This document shows positions 42,865 through 51,497 of a stretch of DNA of 64,000 nucleotides, one piece after another. The position numbers and the translations under genes were made by a program. Under the pieces are notes generated by a model. It made no database searches. It was given only the letters and a program-made list of their open reading frames with translations, and had not been told where the DNA came from. This DNA is from Chlamydiales bacterium STE3 (GTDB lineage: Bacteria; Chlamydiota; Chlamydiia; Chlamydiales; Parachlamydiaceae). The stretch spans positions 1 to 64,000 of the forward strand of contig VKHO01000048.1 in the NCBI GenBank assembly GCA_011125455.1, in the 5' to 3' direction. Every line of letters begins with the position of its first letter. Positions within the stretch are counted from its first letter, which is position 1.

Positions 42865-44040
42865 TCATGACATCAGAGCAAGGGTCTCTTTTGCGATCAA
42901 CCACTCCTCGTTTGCCTGAATGCGGAACACTTTCACGCGTGAATCCCTGGCAGAGATGAGAGTATCAGTGGAACACTGTTCATTAACTTCTCTCTCAATT
43001 TTGATGTTTAAAAAGGCAAGGGCTTCACAGGCTCTCTGGCGAATTTCAGCAACATTTTCTCCAATACCTCCAGAAAAAGAGAGCAAATCGATACCACCCA
43101 AAGAAGCGGCCATAGCGGCAATCCCTTTAACTAACGACTGAATGTATAATTCTAATGCAAGCTCAGCTTGTTCATTACCCTTTTCACGAGCTTTAAAAAT
43201 GTCGCGCATATCTCCTAACTGACAGATACCCTTCAAACCCGACTCATCATTTAAGCATTTATTTAAAACATTAGCGCTCATTTTTTCCGATTCGAGAAGA
43301 TAAAGGATAATTCCTGGGTCAATACTTCCAGAGCGAGTCGACATCATCAGTCCATCAAGTGGTGTAAAACCCATAGTGGTATCCCGGCTTTGTCCATTGA
43401 CAATTGCAGCCAGAGAAGCACCCCCGCCTAAGTGGCAATTGATAAGCTTCTTGTCCTGTATTTTCCCCTTTAGAAGCACACGGATTTTTTCCATGCAGTA
43501 TTGATGGTTGATCCCATGAAACCCATAGCGTCGAATCCCTTTTTTAAAAAAACGATAAGGAATTGGATAGACTTGATGCTCCAAGGGAATAGAGCTATGA
43601 AAAGCAGTGTCGAACACAGCGATTTGTAAGGCTTTGGGTAAAAGCTTTTTGGCTATCTTAACCCCTTCAAGATTCATAGGATTGTGTAAAGGGGCCAGCG
43701 ACGATACTTTTTTGATTTTACTCATTTCGTTTCTGTTAAGAATGACAGGTTGTGTAAAAAAAGCTCCTCCATGCACAACGCGATGCCCCACAGCCCTTAC
43801 GTCATTTAATGGCAAAAAATCTTTTACTTTTAGAGCTGCCTCAAGCAATGTTGCCGCTCGCAAAGGAAAAACTGTTTTCCCTCCTCTTTCTTGAAGAACT
43901 AAGCGGTATCTCCTCCCCTCTTTTTCAACAAGCCCCTTAAAAACAGGTTGAGTATCGATGGGAAAAAGGCGCGACGTCGCTTGAAAAAGGGAAAACTTTA
44001 AGGAAGTAGACCCAGCATTAAAAACTAAGATAGCATTCAT
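42865..44040 (-). CDS. ackA: Acetate kinase
   Basis: AckA interconverts acetyl phosphate plus ADP and acetate plus ATP. The 391-aa protein from ATG 44040 begins with the family signature ILVFNAGSTSLKFSLF. It continues with GHRVVHGG near residue 87, FDTAFHSSIP near 145, CHLGGGASLAAI near 200, and MGFTPLDGLMMSTRSGSIDP near 218, all part of the ASKHA-fold active site. In-frame starts further upstream (44049, 44052, 44076) are possible. The gene overlaps the end of lplA by 23 bp, so the pair is co-transcribed. No pta gene is nearby. The enzyme could make ATP from imported or pyruvate-derived acetyl phosphate. Confidence 0.95.
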   Translation of the reverse strand: MNAILVFNAGSTSLKFSLFQATSRLFPIDTQPVFKGLVEKEGRRYRLVLQERGGKTVFPLRAATLLEAALKVKDFLPLNDVRAVGHRVVHGGAFFTQPVILNRNEMSKIKKVSSLAPLHNPMNLEGVKIAKKLLPKALQIAVFDTAFHSSIPLEHQVYPIPYRFFKKGIRRYGFHGINHQYCMEKIRVLLKGKIQDKKLINCHLGGGASLAAIVNGQSRDTTMGFTPLDGLMMSTRSGSIDPGIILYLLESEKMSANVLNKCLNDESGLKGICQLGDMRDIFKAREKGNEQAELALELYIQSLVKGIAAMAASLGGIDLLSFSGGIGENVAEIRQRACEALAFLNIKIEREVNEQCSTDTLISARDSRVKVFRIQANEEWLIAKETLALMS

Positions 44041-44755
44041 GATGCGCATCATGAACTTCTCTGCAGATTTTGACAAGTGCCGTTGTTTTTCGATGGGGCA
44101 GTGATAAAAAACTTTCTATTCTAGGTAAGGCGTTGAGCTTCATTACGTAGCGTTTGGAGAGCTCGTGCTCAATTTTATTGACGATTGCCTCTTGGCTTGG
44201 AAAATGCAGAGATAACTTGGTTAAAAAATCGCTATGGCTCCTCCCTTCGCGATAGACAGGGGTTTTGGGAGGATAAAGAAGGTAGCTCATGTTCTCTTCT
44301 TTAAAATCAAATAAAAAGGAGGTGTGGTGAAGATAGCGATTTTTACGAAAATACTGAGCATTGCCACCTACCTTTTTTTCGCCTAAGGCATAGTCATTTT
44401 CTTTAAGAAAAAAAGGCAGATCAGTGAAGACGGGTCGGTAAAAATCGCGACTCCATTCCAACATTTTATCGGGGAAACTTATGCCATTTAAAATAAATGT
44501 CACAAAAAGTGTTTGCTCATCAATATAGACGGTTCCTCCCCCACTAAATCTTCGGATGACCGGAAGGGGCTTTTCTAGAAAAAGAGGATGATTGATGACA
44601 AGAGAAGGATTGGCCGAAATTCCCATCACAATTGCAGGTGCAGAACCGCTATTAACAATGCACCAATTTTCATCATTCGTTCTTAAAAGAGCTTCTTCAA
44701 TTTGTAACTGTTGGAAAATGGGGAGCTTATCTAAGCGCAGAAAATTAATTTCCAT
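44018..44755 (-). CDS. lplA: Lipoate-protein ligase A (catalytic domain only)
   Basis: LplA activates free lipoate with ATP and attaches it to the E2 and GcvH proteins. The 245-aa protein has the biotin/lipoate ligase fold motifs. RRFSGGGTVYIDEQTLFVTF near residue 70 is the lipoyl-AMP loop. KVGGNAQYFRKNRYLHHTSF near 130 carries the catalytic Lys. It lacks the roughly 90-residue C-terminal accessory domain of E. coli LplA (338 aa), as other short chlamydial and archaeal forms do. It lies 3 bp after mnmG and overlaps ackA. Lipoate would be scavenged from the host. Confidence 0.93.
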   Translation of the reverse strand: MEINFLRLDKLPIFQQLQIEEALLRTNDENWCIVNSGSAPAIVMGISANPSLVINHPLFLEKPLPVIRRFSGGGTVYIDEQTLFVTFILNGISFPDKMLEWSRDFYRPVFTDLPFFLKENDYALGEKKVGGNAQYFRKNRYLHHTSFLFDFKEENMSYLLYPPKTPVYREGRSHSDFLTKLSLHFPSQEAIVNKIEHELSKRYVMKLNALPRIESFLSLPHRKTTALVKICREVHDAHHECYLSF

Positions 44756-44758
44756 GGG

Positions 44759-46597
44759 TCATTCGCAAGTACTCGCCTGCCGCTTCAAAGCAATCATCAA
44801 AACAGAAATATCGGCAGGAGACACACCGGAAATGCGTACAGCTTGCCCGAGTGTCTCAGGCACGTGCTGGCTTAACTTTTGTTTTGCTTCATTTCTTAAC
44901 CCTGTTACTAGGTTAAAATCAAAGCCTTTTGGCACACGAATATTTTCTACATGAGCAAGTTTCTGCACTTCACCAAGCTGACGCTCAATGTATCCTGCGT
45001 ACTTTAAGGTGAGCTCAATTTGCATATTTGTCTCATCACCATGGCAACTTACGCTTTCTGGATAATCCCGTTTGAGGTCTGCGTAGGAGATCTCCGGACG
45101 GCATAATAGCTGTGCCAAATTATAGCTTTTGCCATTGACTTGCTTGAAAATTTTAGCAAAGGCTTTTACTTCATCTTCAATTACCTTTTGCTTCTTTTTA
45201 AGAGCTTGGTGGCGTGCAGCATCGATAATGCCCGCCTGGTAACCATATTCTCTTAAACGAAGATCGGCATTATCTTGTCTTAACAACAGACGATGCTCTG
45301 CTCGGCTAGTAAACATACGATAAGGCTCATCTAACCCTTTTGTAACAAGATCATCGATCATAACGCCAATGTAGGCTTCCGATCTTTTCAAAATTAATGG
45401 GGGTTTTCCCAATACGGAATTCGCAGCATTTATTCCCGCCATTAACCCTTGTGCAGCTGCCTCTTCATAACCAGAAGTGCCATTGATTTGTCCAGCAAGG
45501 AATAAGCCCCCGAGAATTCTAGATTCTAACGAAGCATTCATTTGGCCACACGTTACATAATCGTACTCAATTGCATAGGCAGGACGCATAATTTCGGCAT
45601 TGCGTAATGCCGGAATGCTCTTTATAAACTGCAATTGAACATCAAAAGGTAGCGAAGAAGAAACACCGTTTACATAAACCTCTTGGGTTTGTAAGCCTTC
45701 AGGTTCTAAGAAAATCTGATGCCTTTCTTTATCGCTAAAGCGAACGATTTTATCTTCAATCGAAGGGCAATAGCGAGGACCAATCCCCTGAATTTTTCCA
45801 GAGTACATTGGGGAACGGTGAATATTGCTCAAAATAATTTTTTTGGTCTCTTCAGTAGTGTAGGTAATATGACATGAGACCTGGGGTAATCGTGGAATTC
45901 CCTCATCATCAAAAGAAAATTTCACTCCTTGATCGCCGACTTGCTCTTCAGTTAAAGAGTAATCGATGGAGCGCTTATTTACTCTAGGAGGCGTCCCTGT
46001 TTTTAGACGGCCTAATTTAAAGCCATAATGTTCTAGGCTCTTAGAAAGACCGGTTGATGGTTGATCTCCTGCTCTGCCACCAGAATAATTTGTTTCTCCA
46101 ATGTGCAGTAACCCTCTCAGAAATGTTCCAGAAGAGAGAATCAATGTTTTGGTGTGGTAAATGATCCCTTCTTTAGTAATGACCCCTTCAATTCGGCAAT
46201 CCTTTACCAAAAGTTCTTCGATCGTTCCCTGCTTAATTTCCAAATTAGGGATTCTTTCAAGCCGGTGCTTCATCTCAAATTGATAAGCAACTTTATCGGC
46301 CTGTGCGCGTGGAGCCCAAACCGCCGGACCGCGTGTGGCATTGAGCATGCGGAATTGAATACCGGTGCAGTCGGCAACTTTGCCCATCTCTCCGCCTAGA
46401 GCATCAATTTCCCGCACCATGTGCCCTTTGGCAATGCCCCCAATGGCTGGGTTACAACTCATTTTGGCAATTGTGTCGAGATTCATTGTGAGAAGAAGAG
46501 TTTTACACCCCATGCGAGCAGCAGCAGCAGCAGCTTCGCAACCAGCATGACCCCCACCCATTACGATGACATCATATTCTACAGGATAATTCCACAT
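44759..46597 (-). CDS. mnmG: tRNA uridine-5-carboxymethylaminomethyl modification enzyme MnmG
   Basis: MnmG (GidA) works with MnmE to modify the wobble uridine of several tRNAs. The 612-aa FAD protein has the dinucleotide-binding site [16 protein letters not shown] at residues 8-23. Other family stretches are [20 protein letters not shown] near 48, a catalytic-Cys loop [13 protein letters not shown], and [20 protein letters not shown] near 370. The C-terminal helical domain that binds MnmE and tRNA is complete. Length is normal. It heads a tight run mnmG-lplA-ackA. In Chlamydia trachomatis gidA and lplA are also adjacent. Confidence 0.97.
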   Translation of the reverse strand: MWNYPVEYDVIVMGGGHAGCEAAAAAARMGCKTLLLTMNLDTIAKMSCNPAIGGIAKGHMVREIDALGGEMGKVADCTGIQFRMLNATRGPAVWAPRAQADKVAYQFEMKHRLERIPNLEIKQGTIEELLVKDCRIEGVITKEGIIYHTKTLILSSGTFLRGLLHIGETNYSGGRAGDQPSTGLSKSLEHYGFKLGRLKTGTPPRVNKRSIDYSLTEEQVGDQGVKFSFDDEGIPRLPQVSCHITYTTEETKKIILSNIHRSPMYSGKIQGIGPRYCPSIEDKIVRFSDKERHQIFLEPEGLQTQEVYVNGVSSSLPFDVQLQFIKSIPALRNAEIMRPAYAIEYDYVTCGQMNASLESRILGGLFLAGQINGTSGYEEAAAQGLMAGINAANSVLGKPPLILKRSEAYIGVMIDDLVTKGLDEPYRMFTSRAEHRLLLRQDNADLRLREYGYQAGIIDAARHQALKKKQKVIEDEVKAFAKIFKQVNGKSYNLAQLLCRPEISYADLKRDYPESVSCHGDETNMQIELTLKYAGYIERQLGEVQKLAHVENIRVPKGFDFNLVTGLRNEAKQKLSQHVPETLGQAVRISGVSPADISVLMIALKRQASTCE

Positions 46598-46709
46598 ATG
46601 CTTAATTTTTAGGCGGGATTTAAGAGCTTTGACAAGTACTTAAAACTTACAAGGATGTTTTTTAAACAAGTCCTTTATAAGTTTTAAGAAAGGTCGATTG
46701 AAAAAAGAC

Positions 46710-46799
46710 CTATTTAGTTTTATGACGATCGCGTCTACTTCTTTTCTTACGTTTATGTTTGGCGATCTTATATTTACGTTTTTTCTTTACTGAAGACAT
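46710..46799 (-). CDS. bS22-like / AURKAIP1-COX24 domain ribosomal protein, 29 aa
   Basis: A 29-aa extremely basic peptide (it begins MSSVKKKRKYKIAKHKRKKR, then Arg/Lys/His-rich), matching the tiny AURKAIP1/COX24-domain proteins. These are annotated as bS22 in mycobacteria and have near-identical relatives in Bacteroidetes and Chlamydiae. It would sit in the small ribosomal subunit. A GGAG-containing site (ATGGAGCGAGC) precedes the ATG at 46799. The gene stands alone between mnmG and rpoN and is below the length cut-off of usual gene finders. Confidence 0.8.
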   Translation of the reverse strand: MSSVKKKRKYKIAKHKRKKRSRRDRHKTK

Positions 46800-46891
46800 G
46801 CTCGCTCCATCCCAAAGTTATTCTTCGTGCAATAAGTGAGAAGTGTAATTGAGGGATAATAAAATGTAAAGGCTTTCTCAGCAAGTCAGGC

Positions 46892-48349
46892 TTAAAATCT
46901 TTTCCTTTGCGAGGCATTACCGATGTTTAATTCAGCCCGGTACTTGGCGATTGTTCTGCGCGCACAGGAAATTCCACGCAACTTAATCAATTTAGAAATA
47001 GCTTGATCGGATAGGGGTCTGCTTTTGTCTTCATTTTTTACTATTTCAGCTAAAACCTCCTTGACAGTGTTTGCTGAAATATCTTCACCTTCATCAGAAA
47101 CGTAGGTATTTGAAAAAAAATATCTTATAGGAAGAATCCCCCGTGGGGTAGCAATGTATTTATTAGAAACAGCTCTTGCAATCGTAGACTCGTGCAAGTC
47201 AAGTTCATTAGCCAGCATTTTCATTGTCAATGGCATTAAGCGCCCATTAGGATCTATGAAAAATTGCCTTTGGCGTGAAGCGATTGCTTCCGCAATGCGG
47301 CGTATTGTATCATTTCTTTGAGAAATATTTTTCACAAGCCATCTAGCAGATAAAATTTTTAATTTGATAAACTGCTTTGTTTCAGGAGGAAGATGGGGAT
47401 CTTCTAGTAACTTAAGGTACTTAGAATTCAGCCTTAAGGGACTAATGGTGTCATCGTTCACATACACTATAAGGCTTTCCCCCTCTTGATGAATTTGCGC
47501 ATCGGGGGTAATGTAAGGGGTGATTTCTTTTGAATAAGCCATTCCTGGATGAAGATCTAGCTTGGCAACGTCCTTTTCGATGGCCTGGCGAATTTCTTTA
47601 GCAGTACAACGGAGCTGTTTTTGGATATTGGGAATTCTATTATGGATAAGATCAGCGAAATGATCCTCTACCAATCGATAGGCAAGAGAGCTTTCTTTAT
47701 GCAGCCTTGTAAGTTGAATAAGTAATGATTCCTGTAAATGAGTAGCCCCAACTCCGCTCGGTTCAAATGTTTGGATTACCTTTAAAACTTCTTTTAAATC
47801 TTTTTCATTAAACTCAAATAACGCAGCAATCTCTGCTAAAGTATGATTTAAGAAGCCTTTATTATCTAAATAGCCGATTACAGCCTCCGCCATGTGCAGT
47901 TGATCATCTACAAAGACTTCTTTAGCCTGAATCATTAAACAATCATAGAGGGAAAGCTTTTGTGGAATCGAGCTCTCTAAATAATTCTTTTTTTTATCCT
48001 CCTCCCTATCCTTAATGTAAGGACCGCTTTCAGAGAAATGATCACGAAAATCTTCGTCTAATTGTTTTAAAATTTCTAAATTGTATTCATCAAAGTCTAT
48101 TTCTTTTTCCTCTGTTTGATCTACGGTTTCCTCTTCCCAGTTTTCCTCTTCATTTGCCTCATCTTCGATGCTGTATTCGAGAATAGGATTTTGCTCAATT
48201 TCGGCATCAATTAAAGTCGCAAGTTCCTGAACTGGTAGCTGTAGAAAATGGATCGCTTGCTGCATTTCTGGGGTCATCATCAAGCGCTGGGTTTGCTTTA
48301 AGCTCTGCTCCGGGGTAAGTTGCTGTCTTAAGAAAATGGGGTAAGACAT
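46892..48349 (-). CDS. rpoN: RNA polymerase sigma-54 factor
   Basis: RpoN directs RNA polymerase to -24/-12 promoters and needs an AAA+ activator. The 485-aa protein begins with the Gln/Leu-rich region I (LRQQLTPEQSLKQTQRLMMT) that contacts activators. An acidic region II follows (residues about 60-125, with EDEANEEENWEEE). Then come the core-binding region, the helix-turn-helix, and the C-terminal RpoN box ARRTIAKYRAELNI, which reads the -24 element. GGAGG stands 7 bases before the ATG. Chlamydiae typically have one sigma-54 regulon for late development; no -24/-12 promoter was searched systematically here. Confidence 0.97.
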   Translation of the reverse strand: MSYPIFLRQQLTPEQSLKQTQRLMMTPEMQQAIHFLQLPVQELATLIDAEIEQNPILEYSIEDEANEEENWEEETVDQTEEKEIDFDEYNLEILKQLDEDFRDHFSESGPYIKDREEDKKKNYLESSIPQKLSLYDCLMIQAKEVFVDDQLHMAEAVIGYLDNKGFLNHTLAEIAALFEFNEKDLKEVLKVIQTFEPSGVGATHLQESLLIQLTRLHKESSLAYRLVEDHFADLIHNRIPNIQKQLRCTAKEIRQAIEKDVAKLDLHPGMAYSKEITPYITPDAQIHQEGESLIVYVNDDTISPLRLNSKYLKLLEDPHLPPETKQFIKLKILSARWLVKNISQRNDTIRRIAEAIASRQRQFFIDPNGRLMPLTMKMLANELDLHESTIARAVSNKYIATPRGILPIRYFFSNTYVSDEGEDISANTVKEVLAEIVKNEDKSRPLSDQAISKLIKLRGISCARRTIAKYRAELNIGNASQRKRF

Positions 48350-48568
48350 AGGAAACCTCCAAAAGAGGATAAATATGTTAAAAAATAACTTTTATTATCT
48401 AATTTAATTATTATCATTTTTACTTTATTTAAAGTGATATAATTAAAAAAATAATTAATTTTTAACTAAAAACACTGTTTTAACACAAAAACGATATGCA
48501 CAAGTAGCTTATAATTAACCACTTAAACAATGTGCTCATGCCAATAATTTTAAAGAAAAGAATGAATG

Positions 48569-48592
48569 GGCCATGCCTTTTTAGACATGACC
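48569..48592 (-). terminator. Hairpin after the 48631 gene
   Basis: GGTCATGTC pairs with GGCATGGCC, including two G-T pairs, on the minus strand, followed by a pyrimidine-rich CATTCTTTTC. It lies 39 bp beyond the stop of the minus-strand gene and could end its transcript. Confidence 0.4.
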
Positions 48593-48630
48593 TATAGAAT
48601 TGATTCAAGGAACTCGAATTAGTTTGCTCG

Positions 48631-49737
48631 CTAATTTAAAAACTCACTAGAAGCAGCTTTTTTGGCCTCCAGGTACTGATGCTCTAAATTATATACAGCT
48701 TGTTGAAACCCACCTTCGACTCTCTGCATTTCAGTGTTGTACCAATTCCTGATCTCTGCTTTTCTTTCCCCATATTTTTCATAAAGGTTAGAGCGCTTTC
48801 TATTGATGGGCGTTCTATCAAGACGTACAGTATTTGAGCTACGATTTTTTACTTGAACATGCGCTCCATGGCGCTGGAATCCATTAACCTGCCGCAGCGT
48901 GTCATTTTCACGCTCCTGAAGAGCTTCTTCTTCTATTTTAACACGCCTTTCTTTCGCAGTTTTCCAACTTTCAAGCTCCTGACTACGTCTTCCGAATTCT
49001 TTTTGCACTTGTCTTGAATAAGCCTCTTTTTCGCTGCTAATTCTTTTAAAAGCTTTAATGAGTTGCACACATTGAGCGTAGAATACGGGACGATTTTCTT
49101 CTCTAACTGCTGTCACACGATCAAGCAAAGCGTAATCAATGATGTTTCTTGTGGAAATTTCTTTTTCTGCGATTTCTCGAATTGACATCCCAATAAAGCT
49201 CTCCTGCTTGTGTTGACGACTCTGCGCAAGTTCAAAGTCCTTTTCGGGTTCATACTTCTGTAATGACAAGTGTGGTTTTGACATTCTGCCCGGAGCAGCA
49301 ATTGCTTCCTCCAGCTTGGAAACTTCATTACGGTAAGTATGTGTGTAATAACTTGAAGGGATAATAGCAATTAAACAAGGAATAGCGAAGAATAGAATGG
49401 GCCACATTTGCGTTACTGCAGCAATAACAGTAATACTCACTGCGCCAATAATATTAACGACAAGCATTGTGATTGCGATCCCTTTTTGTAATTTTGCCTT
49501 ACCAATCTTGCCCTCCGCTTCGAAAGCACCAATTTTCGCTTTCCCCAACTTATTCTCGTAGCTAGCTAGACCGAGGGCGTGTTCTTTTTCCAAATGCTTA
49601 TTAGCTATATCGTTAGCCTTTTTCATACTCGTCTCTACCCCAATGGGTAGGTCTTTGATAGCATTGCCTACTTCTAATGAAGGATTCAGTTGCCCGAAAT
49701 TAGGAATTGTAAAAATGGGGGGGATCGATAAAGACAT
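48631..49737 (-). CDS. Hypothetical Inc-like protein with bilobed membrane domain and coiled coil
   Basis: A 368-aa protein without a signal peptide. After about 85 polar residues come two adjacent hydrophobic helices (residues about 87-112, AITMLVVNIIGAVSITVIAA, and about 114-135, LFFAIPCLIAIIPSSYY) separated by a very short loop. A long, charged, coiled-coil-rich tail of 230 residues follows. This bilobed hydrophobic domain with a short turn is the hallmark of chlamydial inclusion membrane proteins, which are secreted by type III secretion and expose both tails to the host cytosol. No sequence family is recognised, so the call rests on topology. The start has only a weak GAGAG upstream. Confidence 0.65.
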   Translation of the reverse strand: MSLSIPPIFTIPNFGQLNPSLEVGNAIKDLPIGVETSMKKANDIANKHLEKEHALGLASYENKLGKAKIGAFEAEGKIGKAKLQKGIAITMLVVNIIGAVSITVIAAVTQMWPILFFAIPCLIAIIPSSYYTHTYRNEVSKLEEAIAAPGRMSKPHLSLQKYEPEKDFELAQSRQHKQESFIGMSIREIAEKEISTRNIIDYALLDRVTAVREENRPVFYAQCVQLIKAFKRISSEKEAYSRQVQKEFGRRSQELESWKTAKERRVKIEEEALQERENDTLRQVNGFQRHGAHVQVKNRSSNTVRLDRTPINRKRSNLYEKYGERKAEIRNWYNTEMQRVEGGFQQAVYNLEHQYLEAKKAASSEFLN

Positions 49738-49982
49738 ATAAGTTCTCTCATTTTAAGTTTTGAAATTCATTTATCTATGACAAAAACTCCTTTATAGGGT
49801 TTAAATGTTAAGTTTTTATTTAATCTTCTTAAATTTCATATAAATAATCTTAATAGAAAAACGATCCCCTGAAAGTAAATAAAAATTTTTCTTGAAAACT
49901 ATTCAAAATAATAACAACGTGAAAAACAAGAAAAGGCCTTAATAAATTAATATCTACAAATCATTAACTATCAACAAGCTAA

Positions 49983-51497
49983 ATGAATAATAAAAAAACT
50001 TGTGTACTTGGCATTTCCATTGATATCCTCCTTAAGGAGGAGCTCCTCAATGCATTACATGCTCTTTGCCAACTCTACACAAAAGACCAGACGCCCCGTT
50101 ATGCAACTGCTATTAATTTCCTTTTTTTCAGCCACCTACATGGATGGTTGCTAAACTCTCCTCGCCATCAAGAGCTTTTAAGAATTATACGTAATGCCAA
50201 TCTAGTTGTTCTTGATAGCCCTTGGCTATGCCGAATCAACCATTATTTAGGTGATGGGATCAACCAGTCGATTTCGAGCAAAGAACTACTTCTTTCTGCC
50301 TGTGAGCTACTAAACAAAAATAAGGGAGCTCTCTACATTTTAGGAGGCCATGAAAAGACTAACGAGGGCATCGCCGGACATTTAAGGACGTATTATCCCC
50401 ATGTTCGCTTAGTTGGAAGTACAACTCCTCTAATTCTAACTAGGGGGAACCGTCTTGAAGAATCTCAGGAGCGCGATCAATTTATCGTCGAGAAAATTAA
50501 TCAAGCCAAACCCGATATTCTCCTCTTACAACTTGGTCATCCTAAGCAGGAGGTGTGGTTTGAACGGGTTCGTGATTATTTAGATGTTCCCTTAACAATA
50601 GGGGTAGGAGGTGCCTTCGAACGGTATATTTCCAGAGAAAATCCTACTCCATTTGGAAAAGAAAACCCTAATAAAGAAAAGCCTCAACTTTCACCATCAA
50701 AAAAAGTCACCCAATTTTTTAAGTACATTCCTGATTATTTAAAATATTTAGCTTGGCTAACCCCCTTACTCAGCTATGGTCTTATCAACCGTTCCATTGC
50801 GCACCTAACATCTTCTAAAAAGAATAGCTCGCAAAGACGCTATTTTTTCCTATCTTCCCATAAAAGTTTAATTGTCATCCCCTTTCCTGAGATTTTTACA
50901 AGTAAGGATAGAGTAGAAATGAGTAAATGGCTTGAAGAAGCCATTGAACAAGACTACATTACATTGGATCTAGGAAAATTAAAGCACGTTGATCCTCAAG
51001 GAATTGCTTTAATCATGGAAACAAGAAAATGGGCGGAGAACTTGGGCAAAAAGCTATTTATCCTCAATGTCCAGCCAGATGTCTACTTTCTTTTTAAACT
51101 TCAGGGAGTTTGGAACTATTTTGATGTTTTAGAAGCTAAAGATGCCCGTGACATCATTTTCGAAATGTCTGATCCTGGTAAAGGCCCGCTAAACTATCTT
51201 GAATTTTACGAATCCATCGATCAGAAAAAAAATGAAGTTGTACTTAGCTTTTTTGGTGACTTTATTCTTAATAAGGACCACAACCACTTTTTGAATAAGC
51301 TGACCCCCATTTTAAATCAAAAAAGCTGTCTGCTTGACTTTAGCTATTGTACTTATTTAGACAATAGAGGGATCGGCTTTTTGCTTAAGCTTAAAGAATT
51401 GCAAAGTGCCAATGGTTTACCCTTAAAAATTATTGGCCTTAACTCTCACCTTGCTAAACAAATTCATCTTGCCCAAGTGAGCGAACTTTTAAGTTAG
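49983..51497 (+). CDS. WecG/TagA-family glycosyltransferase fused to two STAS domains
   Basis: A 504-aa protein. Residues about 1-225 resemble the WecG/TagA/CpsF family (GT26), which transfers ManNAc or related sugars to lipid-linked intermediates: ANLVVLDSPWLCRINHYLG, then GALYILGGHEKTNEG, then PDILLLQLGHPKQEVWFERV and TIGVGGAFE. After a basic linker with one weakly hydrophobic stretch come two STAS-like domains. The first (about 286-395) has ITLDLGKLKHVDPQGIALIM; the second (about 410-504) has LLDFSYCTYLDNRGIGFLLK. STAS domains act in partner switching, as anti-anti-sigma factors. The Ser/Thr normally phosphorylated is not obvious. Joining a polymer-forming transferase to two switch domains is unusual. 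Confidence 0.75.
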   Translation: MNNKKTCVLGISIDILLKEELLNALHALCQLYTKDQTPRYATAINFLFFSHLHGWLLNSPRHQELLRIIRNANLVVLDSPWLCRINHYLGDGINQSISSKELLLSACELLNKNKGALYILGGHEKTNEGIAGHLRTYYPHVRLVGSTTPLILTRGNRLEESQERDQFIVEKINQAKPDILLLQLGHPKQEVWFERVRDYLDVPLTIGVGGAFERYISRENPTPFGKENPNKEKPQLSPSKKVTQFFKYIPDYLKYLAWLTPLLSYGLINRSIAHLTSSKKNSSQRRYFFLSSHKSLIVIPFPEIFTSKDRVEMSKWLEEAIEQDYITLDLGKLKHVDPQGIALIMETRKWAENLGKKLFILNVQPDVYFLFKLQGVWNYFDVLEAKDARDIIFEMSDPGKGPLNYLEFYESIDQKKNEVVLSFFGDFILNKDHNHFLNKLTPILNQKSCLLDFSYCTYLDNRGIGFLLKLKELQSANGLPLKIIGLNSHLAKQIHLAQVSELLS

